Below are positions 1-7,237 of a DNA stretch of 32,288 nt, in pieces. Numbering within the stretch: position 1 is the stretch's first letter; each line of letters begins with the position of its first letter. The stretch comes from an uncultured Bacilli bacterium. GTDB lineage: Bacteria; Bacillota_I; Bacilli_A; RF39; UBA660. The stretch lies in assembly GCA_944350315.1 (NCBI GenBank), contig CALVON010000036.1:1-32288 (forward strand), in the 5' to 3' direction. Under the pieces are notes generated by a model. It saw only the letters and a list, made by a program, of their open reading frames with translations. It searched no databases and was not told where the DNA came from. Position numbers and translations under genes: made by a program.

Positions 1-2
1 AC

Positions 3-167
3 TTTACTATTATTGAAAATGATAAAGGTCATAATATAAAATTAGCTTTCAAGTGGATAGATTTAAAAGAAATAAATAATTATGATATTAGACCTAGTTT
101 TCTTAAACAAATTTTAGAAGATGAAAAACTTGAATTTAATCATTTGATTTTTAATGAATTAGATTAA
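3..167 (+). CDS. NUDIX hydrolase, C-terminal end only (partial)
   Basis: The 54 codons from base 3 are open and end at TAA; the gene begins before the window. The tail contains FKWIDLKEINNYDIRPSFLK, the pattern seen at the end of many NUDIX proteins (an aromatic-x-W-I motif followed by a D-x-R-P-x-F-L-K segment). The family hydrolyses nucleoside diphosphates linked to another group. The Nudix box itself (GX5EX7REUXEE) lies outside the window, so substrate and activity cannot be judged. No clear terminator follows directly; the next strong hairpin is about 280 bases downstream. Confidence 0.55.
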   Translation, partial: FTIIENDKGHNIKLAFKWIDLKEINNYDIRPSFLKQILEDEKLEFNHLIFNELD

Positions 168-631
168 GTGCATTATTCATATAAAAAACTTTTGATTATA
201 AATTTAAGTGATATAGTTACTATGAAAGATTTTTATAAAAAAATAATAGAGCTATATACAAATAGAATAATTTTTGGATTTTATATAACTATTTAAAAGA
301 TTGAATTAGGTAATAATTAGGTAATATTTTTTTAGATTTTTCTTAATTATATTTAATTTTCTTTAATATAATTTAAACAAGAAAGGTTGGAAAATAAGAG
401 AAAAGTGAAGTTATAAAATAAAAAGTAATTAAACAATTTCGCCCCTGAAGGCTACCGAAAGGTAGCCATTTTTGTTTATTTATAAAAAATCATGATAGCT
501 CAAAATATTTTAGATGGTAATTGGATGATATTTTTAGATTAAAATATTATATGTTGAATATGTTACCAATATAAAATAAAAACAATCCCATTCTGATATA
601 ATTAAGTTAAAGACAAAAATTATACGAAAGG
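168..631. other. Gene-free decaying stretch
   Basis: No open frame of useful length is seen. The stretch holds two adjacent copies of TTAGGTAATA (306-315 and 317-326), one strong hairpin at 450-467, and otherwise AT-rich sequence. It lies between a NUDIX gene and transposase remnants, which suggests eroded mobile DNA (inference). Confidence 0.5.
450..475 (+). terminator. Strong GAAA-tetraloop hairpin, probable terminator
   Basis: GGCTACC (450-456), a GAAA loop and GGTAGCC (461-467) form a perfect 7-bp GC-rich stem followed by ATTTTTG. The GC content stands out against the surrounding sequence. It could end transcription from the NUDIX side or be the 3' end of a small RNA whose 5' end I cannot define. 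Confidence 0.6.
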
Positions 632-730
632 GTGGTATCTACGAAAATTATAACAGATGAAATGATATTTAGAAAGAGATTATGTGAATTTGCGTTAAAT
701 AATGGTCTAGATAAATTAATCATATGTTAA
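632..730 (+). pseudogene. Transposase N-terminal fragment (helix-turn-helix type), broken
   Basis: After AAAGGG (627-632) an open frame of about 30 codons includes ITDEMIFRKRLCEFALNNG and then stops at TAA 728-730. The RKRLCEFA segment resembles the start of helix-turn-helix transposases of IS481/IS3-type elements, but the rest of the helix-turn-helix and the whole catalytic domain are missing. It is too short to be an intact gene. Family assignment is from memory of the motif and is tentative. Confidence 0.35.
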
Positions 731-763
731 TTTTGGGTTCCGGTAAAATTTAAAAATAAATTA

Positions 764-804
764 AAAAAAGTAAATTTGCTTTATCAACAGATTTACTTTT
801 TTCT
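764..804 (+). terminator. Hairpin with U-tract
   Basis: AAAAAAGTAAAT (764-775) and ATTTACTTTTTT (791-802) are perfectly complementary, separated by 15 bases; the 3' arm supplies the T-run. Weak because the stem is AT-rich, but its shape is that of a bidirectional intrinsic terminator between the two transposase remnants. Confidence 0.5.
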
Positions 805-814
805 TTAAAAATAA

Positions 815-1790
815 GGTAAACATTCCTAAAATTTATTATAATATAAAAAAACAAACAGTGAAAAAATATTCACTGAGCAAAAATAAAGGAGATGTTTACA
901 TGAATAATTATATTATAGATTGTTATAAATTGAAAAGGGATATTTTAAATTTTTGAAGATTTAGATAGAGTTATAGATGCACCAAGTCAAAATAAATAGG
1001 TTGTAAATGGATATCATGTATGTGAAGCAATAATTTTAGGGAAAAATGAAAAATAACCATTTAGTGTATATAGCGAAATATATTCTTGTAAAAGTAAGAG
1101 ATTTATAAGTATGAATAAATATACTAAAGATAGTATTGATGTAGTAAAAAAAATACTTAATAGAAAATGTAATAGAGGTACAACGATAATAAAATAACAG
1201 ATTATGTTGATAAAAAACAGAGATTACTTAGTTATAAAAAGACATTTTTATTTAAAGGAAAAATGCTTATGAAGAAGCACTTAAAAGAAAAGGTAAAGCA
1301 AAAATGGTTTTATGGTTTGAAGATGAAAAATATGAAGTAAGCCTATCACATACGAAAGTGACATTACCTTATAATAAAAAGGATTATGAATTAGTAATTG
1401 TATATGGTTTAAGTGAAGAGAGACCACTAATATTATTAATAAATAGATCAATATATAGTTAAGAAGAAATTATAAAAGCAGTTAAATTATATTTTTATAG
1501 ATGGCGTGTAGAAGAATACTTAAGGCAATCAATAATTTAAATTTAATGCTTATGATACATATGGGACATTTAGGAATGTTTATAGAAGATATGAATAAGA
1601 AATTACTTACCATAAAAATAATAGAAAGTAGTAAATCTTTAAAAAATAAAATGCTTGTATGGTTTTATCAGGTAACAAGAGGAATAAAGGAAATACTTAA
1701 GTATGTCAAAGAAGGAATAAAAACATTTGAGAGAATAAAAATACAAACAATTAGAACTTAACTTTAAATAAATTTTAACTGAATATTACC
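815..1790 (+). mobile_element. Degenerate insertion sequence, IS4-type
   Basis: The element surrounds the broken transposase at 900-1761. Possible terminal inverted repeats are GGTAAACATTCCTAAAA at about 815-831 and, at about 1773-1790, a segment whose reverse complement reads GGTAATATTCAGTTAAAA. The two align imperfectly, as expected for an old copy. No target-site duplication could be identified. Ends are approximate. Confidence 0.5.
900..1761 (+). pseudogene. IS4-type DDE transposase, multiply broken
   Basis: A gene-like start (GGAG ribosome site, ATG at 900) opens a frame that hits TGA after 18 codons. Recognisable pieces then follow in shifting frames with several in-frame stops: VIDAPSQNK, FSVYSEIYSCKS, KYTKDSIDVVKKIL, KAKMVLWFEDEKYEVSLSHT, VIYGL-type and LLINRSIYS segments, KLYFYRWRVEEY, then KAINNLNLMLMIHMGHLG and SKSLKNKMLVWFYQVTRG. 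The Y-R-W-x-V-E-E segment matches the YREK-type C-terminal signature of IS4-family DDE transposases. The segment that should carry the middle catalytic Asp (after KKILNRKC) seems to be deleted. The open frame 1501-1761 is only its C-terminal end. Not functional. Confidence 0.75.
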
Positions 1791-2139
1791 CTAAAAAAAG
1801 AACATTTAGCGATGTTCTGCGTCAGCGTGCAGTAAAATAATAAAAAAATCAAATTTCATAGCATTCTTTCATTTTCATGCCATAGTTGTTAAAAAGCTAT
1901 AGTTTTTCTGTAAAAAACCGAAACTCAAATATGGTTGCATTTTTATAAAAATTGTGATACATTATTAATAGGAAAGAGTGTCAAGCAGTATTAGACCTTT
2001 TATCTTAATGATGGTTTTTTTCTGCTCATCAGTTAATCGTATTATTATGAAAATACCATCTAGAATGTAGGTGGTATTTTTAGTTAAAATTTATATTTAT
2101 TCTTTAATTCAGAGGGTAAAAAAATTAAGGAGGTTCTAT
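1762..2139. other. Gene-free stretch after the insertion sequence
   Basis: It contains the right end of the insertion sequence, a 7-bp hairpin (AGAACAT 1799-1805 with ATGTTCT 1812-1818), and a terminator-like hairpin at 2050-2081. No coding frame is seen. Confidence 0.5.
2050..2083 (+). terminator. Intrinsic terminator-like hairpin
   Basis: AAAATACCA (2050-2058) pairs perfectly with TGGTATTTT (2072-2080), followed by more T. It sits about 60 bases before the protease gene. It could terminate transcription from either side or act as an upstream attenuator. Confidence 0.45.
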
Positions 2140-2898
2140 ATGAACAAAAAAATTTTATTATTATTTACTGCCGTTATTTTTATGATGTTAACATCAAATG
2201 TTAGTGCTTCAGAAAGATGCGGAGTTTATACAGAGGAAGATTTAGCGTTTTATGAATCTTTAAATAGGCCAGACATTTATGATTTAAGTTGTTCTAATGG
2301 CACACCATTTACGGATGAATATTTAGAAACTTTAAATCAAGATTCTAATCTAATGGCACGTAGATATTTTACTAATAAAATAGATGTCCCAGCTTTTGAA
2401 CAATTACCAGATTATTGTGGACCGGCTTCAATGAAACAAGCAATACATGCTATTAGAGGTACTTCTAGTTCTCAAGAATATTATGGAACATTAGTTGGTA
2501 CAAATACATCATCTGGTACTGATCAAAGATATATTGCAGGTGCTATGAATTCAGAATTAGGTATATCTAACTATACTTATGTATGGACTAGTACTTTGAC
2601 AAATAGTCAATTTTATAATATTGTAAAAAGAAGTATTGACTTAGGTTATCCACCAATTATGCACATTAGAATGGAAGAAATGCCTGCGTATAATTATAGT
2701 AATTCAGGAGGACATTTTGTAACAATAAGTGGACATACAATTACTGGAATTATTGGTGATGACTATAGTCCAATAAATATATATTATGTTGATCCTAATA
2801 GAGCATATAATAATGGCTCTGCTTTTGGAGAAAAAATGGTTTCTTTACCTATTATAAAAAATGCAGGATATGCTGGTGTCCTTGTATACGCAGTTTAA
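2140..2898 (+). CDS. Secreted C39-like cysteine protease
   Basis: The protein has 252 residues when started at ATG 2140, which has a good AAGGAGG site just upstream; an earlier in-frame GTG at 2071 lies inside a hairpin and is rejected. Residues 1-24 form a signal peptide (KK, hydrophobic core, S-A-S-E), so it is exported. The rest matches the peptidase C39-like (C39_2) fold: catalytic Cys93 in DYCGPASMKQ, His192 in SGGHFVTISGH, and Asp218 in YYVDPNRAY. C39 peptidases act on leader peptides or cell-surface proteins; the substrate here is unknown. There is no transporter domain, so it is not a bacteriocin exporter. A small membrane protein follows 29 bases later and may be co-transcribed. Confidence 0.8.
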   Translation: MNKKILLLFTAVIFMMLTSNVSASERCGVYTEEDLAFYESLNRPDIYDLSCSNGTPFTDEYLETLNQDSNLMARRYFTNKIDVPAFEQLPDYCGPASMKQAIHAIRGTSSSQEYYGTLVGTNTSSGTDQRYIAGAMNSELGISNYTYVWTSTLTNSQFYNIVKRSIDLGYPPIMHIRMEEMPAYNYSNSGGHFVTISGHTITGIIGDDYSPINIYYVDPNRAYNNGSAFGEKMVSLPIIKNAGYAGVLVYAV

Positions 2899-2927
2899 TA
2901 TGTTTTTATTAATAAATGGAGTAAAAA

Positions 2928-3434
2928 ATGAAAAATATAAAGAATATAGTGATTGTTGTTTTATCATTGATTGTAGTATTGCTAATATTTTTTGTAGTTA
3001 AATTAAAAATGGATTCAAATATAGAACAAAAAAATAATACGAATAATGATATGACTGAAAATGAATTAGAGCAGAAAGAATATGACTGTAGTTTTACACA
3101 AACTTATAGAGTGATAGATAAAATAGATTATCCTTTGGCAGCGGATGGGGTATCTTATATTGTTGTTGATACTTATCAAGGTTATGATCCATTTGTTGTG
3201 GCAATTCCATCATCTACAGATAATTTAGAAACATATAAGTATTATGAGTTTACCTATCATTTGAAAGGAAAGGGATTAATAAATAATTTTAAACAACTAA
3301 ATTCTTATTTAATTCCTTCATTGTTTAACAAATATAATGGTAATAATTCATCAGGAACAGTATATGTTGAATTAGATATTGTTGAGACATCGAAAAAAGG
3401 TGTTGAACAAATACAAGAAGACATATGTAAATAA
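2928..3434 (+). CDS. Small membrane-anchored extracellular protein, unknown
   Basis: 168 residues from ATG 2928 with a GGAG site. Residues 7-26 (IVIVVLSLIVVLLIFFVVKL) form one N-terminal membrane span, followed by an Asn/Glu-rich linker and a soluble domain of about 110 residues presumed outside the cell. I do not recognise the domain; it contains two Cys residues (CSFTQT near 55 and EDICK at the end). It lies directly downstream of the secreted C39-like protease and is followed by a terminator, so the two form a likely two-gene unit. Confidence 0.7.
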   Translation: MKNIKNIVIVVLSLIVVLLIFFVVKLKMDSNIEQKNNTNNDMTENELEQKEYDCSFTQTYRVIDKIDYPLAADGVSYIVVDTYQGYDPFVVAIPSSTDNLETYKYYEFTYHLKGKGLINNFKQLNSYLIPSLFNKYNGNNSSGTVYVELDIVETSKKGVEQIQEDICK

Positions 3435-3504
3435 TAATTGAAACTAGAGTAATTTAAAGTAATATTTATCTTAGTTCTTGACATTTGAGTATGGAGCAAA
3501 TTCC

Positions 3505-3538
3505 AAAACTTCACACCTATTTGGTGGGGAGTTTTTTT
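3505..3538 (+). terminator. Intrinsic terminator
   Basis: AAACTTCACACC and GGTGGGGAGTTT form a hairpin with loop TATTT and one A-G mismatch, followed by a T-run ending at 3538. It ends the protease/membrane-protein unit. Confidence 0.75.
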
Positions 3539-3727
3539 CACATAATTACCTAAAGATAGACAAATTAGGACTAGGCTGTCCTATGAATAAGTAAAAAGGC
3601 TACATTTTTATTTATATGAAATTATATCAAAAGATATTGTTAAATTATTTTGTAGTAATAAATGACTGCTATTAATTTGTTATTAAAATAGTAATTATTA
3701 TCAACTAAGTATTTACAATAAAATAAA

Positions 3728-3755
3728 TTGAAAATTAAAATAAAGATGGTATAAT
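3728..3755 (+). promoter_or_regulatory. SigA-type promoter of the redox operon
   Basis: TTGAAA (3728-3733), 16-bp spacer, TATAAT (3750-3755). The expected start is near 3762, giving a leader of about 37 nt before the ATG at 3799. Confidence 0.6.
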
Positions 3756-3784
3756 ATTATTATAAATAAATTTTTTATTTATAA
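3749..3784 (+). promoter_or_regulatory. Palindromes over and after the -10, candidate PerR-like operator
   Basis: GTATAAT (3749-3755) and ATTATAA (3759-3765) form an inverted repeat resembling PerR half-sites but with a 3-bp instead of 1-bp centre. A second perfect 11-bp inverted repeat has arms at 3760-3770 and 3774-3784. Position over the promoter of an oxygen-defence operon fits repression, but AT-rich DNA yields such palindromes by chance. Confidence 0.3.
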
Positions 3785-3798
3785 AAAAGGAGGTAACA

Positions 3799-4512
3799 AT
3801 GGCAAAATACGTATGCAGTGTGTGTGGATTTATTTATGACGAAGAGGAAGGAATACCTGAAAAAGGTATTAAACCAGGAACAAAATTTGAAGATTTACCA
3901 GAAGATTTTGAGTGCCTATGGTGCGGTGCTTCAAAGGATGCTTTTGATATAGACAATGATCAGGGAGATAAAAAAGAAGAAAATGAACAGAAAGATAAAA
4001 ATGTAGAGGTAGAAGATGAGAATATAGTTAAATCTGAAGATGGAGATTTATTAAGCAAACTATCTTACGAACAGATGAGTGCATTGTGTTCTAATTTAGC
4101 TAAAGGTTGTGAGAAACAATATTTGACTGAAGAATGTACATTATTTTTAGAATTAGCAAAGTATTATAAAGACAAGGCAAAAAAGGTTGAAGATTGTAGC
4201 TTTGAAGAAATGGAAAAATTATTAAAAAGTGATATTGAAAAATATAAGGATGCTAATGAAATTGCTATTAAATATGAAGATAGGGGAGCTTTAAGATCAA
4301 TAGTATGGAGTGAAAAAGTTTCTAAGATGATTAATTCTATATTAAAACAATATAACGATGATAAAGAGAAATTTTTAAATGGTAAAAATATATATGTTTG
4401 CGAAATTTGTGGATTTATATATGTTGGAAATGAATTACCAAAGGTTTGTCCTGTATGTAAGGTAACAAATAAAAAACTTCATAAAATAGAAGGCGGTGTT
4501 ATTAATGAATAG
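3799..4512 (+). CDS. Rubredoxin / helical domain / rubredoxin-like fusion
   Basis: 237 residues, GGAGG site. Residues 1-52 are a full rubredoxin ([15 protein letters not shown] and [11 protein letters not shown] give the four Fe-binding Cys). An acidic linker (53-85) leads to a helical middle domain, roughly 90-195, placed where a rubrerythrin would carry its di-iron four-helix bundle. It contains no histidine, so ExxH iron ligands are absent, although it has four extra Cys. Residues about 200-225 are a second, short Cys4 ribbon ([10 protein letters not shown] and CPVC) as in the rubredoxin domain of rubrerythrins. Likely an electron carrier serving the downstream ferredoxin and superoxide reductase. 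It overlaps the next gene by 8 bases, implying translational coupling. Confidence 0.75.
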   Translation: MAKYVCSVCGFIYDEEEGIPEKGIKPGTKFEDLPEDFECLWCGASKDAFDIDNDQGDKKEENEQKDKNVEVEDENIVKSEDGDLLSKLSYEQMSALCSNLAKGCEKQYLTEECTLFLELAKYYKDKAKKVEDCSFEEMEKLLKSDIEKYKDANEIAIKYEDRGALRSIVWSEKVSKMINSILKQYNDDKEKFLNGKNIYVCEICGFIYVGNELPKVCPVCKVTNKKLHKIEGGVINE

Positions 4513-5023
4513 ACAGAGTGAATTTCATGCTTATAGGGACATAGAAAAATGTACTAAAGATTGTATTTGTTTATATGTTTGTCCAACAGGAGCAACAGAT
4601 ACAGAAACTGGACAAGTAGATTTTGATAAGTGTATAGGGTGCGGAGCTTGTATAAATGCATGTCCATCTAGGGCATTATTATTACTTCCAAGAATATATC
4701 CAGAACAACAACAAAAAAAAGAACCAGTTTTAAATGTAGTAAGGAGTTTGGCACAAAGTAAAGTTGAACAAGAAAAAATAATGGATAACATTGTAAAAAA
4801 TGCCAATACGGACGCTGAATTAATTTTAGCAAAAGCGATTTCTAAGTCTAATAGAATTATGGCCGAGGATTTGATGCGAGAGGGAGGATTTTTATTACCT
4901 CAAAGTAATAAAGTAAGAGAGTTTTTAGAGGATATTTCTAAAACGAATGATGAATTTTCAGTACAAATTGCTAAAAAATTAATGAATTTATTAAAAGTAA
5001 GCAATGATGAAAAGAAAAAATAA
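4505..5023 (+). CDS. 4Fe-4S ferredoxin-type protein with helical tail
   Basis: 172 residues from ATG 4505; the start is set by AAGGCGG about 8 bases before it, and an in-frame GTG at 4496 is rejected because it lies within that site. The N-terminal 60 residues carry two cysteine clusters, a compact [12 protein letters not shown] and a canonical [12 protein letters not shown], consistent with one or two 4Fe-4S clusters. The C-terminal ~110 residues are helical and unrecognised. Encoded within the rubredoxin-desulfoferrodoxin operon, it probably passes electrons between reductant and rubredoxin (inference from context). Confidence 0.75.
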   Translation: MNRQSEFHAYRDIEKCTKDCICLYVCPTGATDTETGQVDFDKCIGCGACINACPSRALLLLPRIYPEQQQKKEPVLNVVRSLAQSKVEQEKIMDNIVKNANTDAELILAKAISKSNRIMAEDLMREGGFLLPQSNKVREFLEDISKTNDEFSVQIAKKLMNLLKVSNDEKKK

Positions 5024-5136
5024 AATTTAAAAATATTTTATGGATGAATGATAGATATCTATGAAAAAAAATGAAACATATTATTAAAAAGTACTTAAAT
5101 TGTAAAGTATTAAAAAAATATTGGGAGGTTATTTAT

Positions 5137-5511
5137 ATGAAATTATATATTTGTAAACATTGCGGTAATATTATAAGTTATGTAAAAGAATCAGGAGTAG
5201 ACGTTATGTGTTGTGGTGAAAAAATGGAAGAGATCATTCCCTCACAAACAGATGCTTCTAATGAAAAACATATACCTATAGTAAAAAAACAGGGAAATAA
5301 AATTATTGTTGAAGTGGGCGAGGTTGAACATCCAATGACGGAAAATCATCTTATTGAATGGATTGCGATTGAGACAAAAAGTGGTGGTCAAAAAGTTAAA
5401 TTATGCTATACAGATAAACCAAGAGCAGAATTTTTGATTAATGATAATGATGAGATAATATCAGCTTATGCATATTGTAATTTACATGGTTTTTGGAAAA
5501 GTATAGATTAG
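5137..5511 (+). CDS. dfx: Desulfoferrodoxin (superoxide reductase)
   Basis: 124 residues from ATG 5137, chosen for the GGGAGG site just upstream over an in-frame ATG at 5071 with no site. Both iron centres are visible. The desulforedoxin-like centre I has Cys6, Cys9, Cys25 and Cys26 (CKHC and CC). The catalytic centre II has His45 (EKHIP), His65 and His71 (HPMTENH), then Cys114 and His117 (CNLHGFW). The enzyme reduces superoxide to hydrogen peroxide without making oxygen, using electrons from rubredoxin, which is encoded upstream. It ends the likely operon. A hairpin with a T-run follows at 5603. Confidence 0.93.
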   Translation: MKLYICKHCGNIISYVKESGVDVMCCGEKMEEIIPSQTDASNEKHIPIVKKQGNKIIVEVGEVEHPMTENHLIEWIAIETKSGGQKVKLCYTDKPRAEFLINDNDEIISAYAYCNLHGFWKSID

Positions 5512-5602
5512 TAGAATGCATATTGAAAAACGACTATATATTTTAAAGGTTATTTTTGATGAATGCATTAAATTTGAATATTTAGTTGATAATTTGTAAT
5601 TT

Positions 5603-5656
5603 AAGAATTATGCTTGATAATTAGTGAAATCTTTTTATTAGCTAATTCTTTTTTTA
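5603..5656 (+). terminator. Possible terminator of the redox operon
   Basis: AAGAATTA (5603-5610) pairs with TAATTCTT (5643-5650) followed by a T-run; a shorter alternative stem AATTAG/CTAATT lies inside. The loop is long (32 nt), so strength is uncertain. Confidence 0.4.
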
Positions 5657-5724
5657 CTTTTAGTTAAATTGTTAAAAATATTGATTTTAATTTATTTTAA
5701 ATACTCGTATTTTTAATTACTATT

Positions 5725-5776
5725 TTATTTATTATATTCAAAATGTCGTTTATTAAGCGACCATTATAATAAATAA
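5725..5776. repeat. Nested inverted repeat (cruciform-like)
   Basis: Outer arms TTATTTATTATA (5725-5736) and TATAATAAATAA (5765-5776) are perfect 12-bp complements. Inside them GTCGTTT (5745-5751) pairs with AAGCGAC (5755-5761) around an ATT loop with one G-T pair. Confidence 0.55.
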
Positions 5777-6021
5777 TAATTGTATTATGTAATCAAGAAC
5801 GAAGTATTGGACATAAATAATAACGCTTTGTTAATAAAAATAAAAACTTCGTAGATAATTATATAAAGATTAATTATGGATTGCTTTTTTATGATGATAT
5901 TATTAATAGATGACTATAAAGTAGCGATATACTAAAAGTTTAAAAACGGGGGAACAAAGATTTTAAAAATAAAGTGATTAAATTAAAATAATATATGTGT
6001 TAGTAGTTTAAGGAGGAAAAT

Positions 6022-7101
6022 ATGGGATTAACAATGAAAAAAATATTAAATGAATTTAGTGAGTGTGATATGTTTTCGCTTACTGGAAGAATTTTAAAAT
6101 ATGATATAAATCTACCAAAAGAAGAATTAGAAAGAGAGATGGAGAAATTAAGCTTAAAGGATAGAAAAAAGTATTTAGAACAATATATCGTTAATTATAG
6201 AGTTACTGAAGAAGAAATAATAGATGCATTAAATAAAGTTGAGGATTATTGTAAAGAAGAAAAAAGAAAAATATATGAAAATAGCAAAGATAAATTTGTA
6301 AACTATCCTAAATTTGATGATTTATATGAAGAAATAAAAAAGGAATGTTATGAATTTAATTCAAAGGGGGAAGGTAGATTTATTGCCGACTGTGTTGGCA
6401 GTAAAACTAAGTATGGTAATGAACATAGAGGATTTTTTTATAGCCTTTATCATGATATATCAATGAACATTGAACGTCAAAAAGATAAAGATAAATATTG
6501 TAATAAAGATGGTATGGATCCATTAGAACAAATTCCTGATGAGATAAAAGACGAATTTTTATATTATGAAATATCATATTTTAATTCTGTTACGGTAAGT
6601 AGTGTACCTATGATTAATTATTATTTTAAATTAAATGATAAAACTAAAGATTATTTGCTTAAATTTAGAAATGATTTTTGCTTGGATGAATTAGAAGATT
6701 TAACTTTTTATAAAGATGGTGAAATTAAATTCTTTTCTTGTACACACGAATTGTTTAATTCAATAAATTTTAATTATAAAAATATGTCTAGTGACGATAT
6801 AGTTGATTTTATAAATGATGAATATTATGAAGAAGATAATAATAAAATTATTGATACAGTTAATAAATTAATTATTATGAAACCAGGTACTAAATTCTCA
6901 TTTAAAGAAATTATGGTAAATGATGATGGATTGATGAATAAAGTATGCTTAATATGTGATAAAATAAATCTTGTTTTAATATCAGAAAATAATAATTCTT
7001 ATGGATGGTCTATGATAGATAAAAATTGTAATTTAAAAAAAGCAAACCAAATACCAGCAATACTTTGTAATATAAATGATATAATTGAAAAGAAATATTA
7101 A
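6022..7101 (+). CDS. Cytoplasmic protein of unknown function
   Basis: 359 residues, started at ATG 6022 behind a strong AAGGAGG. No signal peptide or membrane span. The N-terminal ~100 residues are charged and helical (KEELEREMEKLSLKDRKKYL), with an ITD-like helical repeat region; the middle and C-terminal parts are mixed with many acidic and aromatic residues. I recognise no catalytic motif or family. It stands between a structured intergenic stretch and another unrecognised gene, which has its own promoter-like sequence, so the two are probably adjacent units rather than one operon. Confidence 0.65.
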   Translation: MGLTMKKILNEFSECDMFSLTGRILKYDINLPKEELEREMEKLSLKDRKKYLEQYIVNYRVTEEEIIDALNKVEDYCKEEKRKIYENSKDKFVNYPKFDDLYEEIKKECYEFNSKGEGRFIADCVGSKTKYGNEHRGFFYSLYHDISMNIERQKDKDKYCNKDGMDPLEQIPDEIKDEFLYYEISYFNSVTVSSVPMINYYFKLNDKTKDYLLKFRNDFCLDELEDLTFYKDGEIKFFSCTHELFNSINFNYKNMSSDDIVDFINDEYYEEDNNKIIDTVNKLIIMKPGTKFSFKEIMVNDDGLMNKVCLICDKINLVLISENNNSYGWSMIDKNCNLKKANQIPAILCNINDIIEKKY

Positions 7102-7188
7102 GGCGATATTTTATATAATCTAAAGATAATAATTTATTTAATCAAATAACTAAACTTTTTTATTAGAAACATTAATATTATAATAAAA

Positions 7189-7215
7189 TTGGATAATAAC
7201 TTTTTGTGTTATAAT
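7189..7215 (+). promoter_or_regulatory. Possible SigA-type promoter
   Basis: TTGGAT (7189-7194) and TATAAT (7210-7215) with a 15-bp spacer, which is shorter than ideal. The expected start near 7222 gives a leader of about 16 nt with GGAGAG in front of ATG 7238. Confidence 0.4.
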
Positions 7216-7237
7216 TATAGTATGGAGAGTAGTATAT

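Larger units (their letters stand above)
3435..3798. other. Intergenic stretch before the redox operon
   Basis: It holds the terminator at 3505-3538, a 6-bp hairpin (TAGGAC 3566-3571 with GTCCTA 3578-3583), and the promoter and palindromes in front of the rubredoxin gene. No coding frame on the plus strand is supported. Confidence 0.5.
5512..6021. other. Structured gene-free stretch
   Basis: No coding frame is supported. It contains a terminator-like hairpin (5603-5656), a nested palindrome (5725-5776), and a third inverted repeat, ACGAAGT (5799-5805) with ACTTCGT (5846-5852). The density of complementary arms could mean a small RNA or a site for DNA-binding protein; I cannot assign it. Confidence 0.45.

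Noticed and set aside
900-1761. Programmed frameshifting or stop-codon reassignment in the transposase
   Set aside because: Both TAA and TGA and several frame changes occur, with missing catalytic segment, which is simple decay. TGA is used as a normal stop elsewhere (for example at 27774).
5725-5861. CRISPR-like array from the clustered palindromes
   Set aside because: The arms differ from one another and there are no repeated units with spacers.
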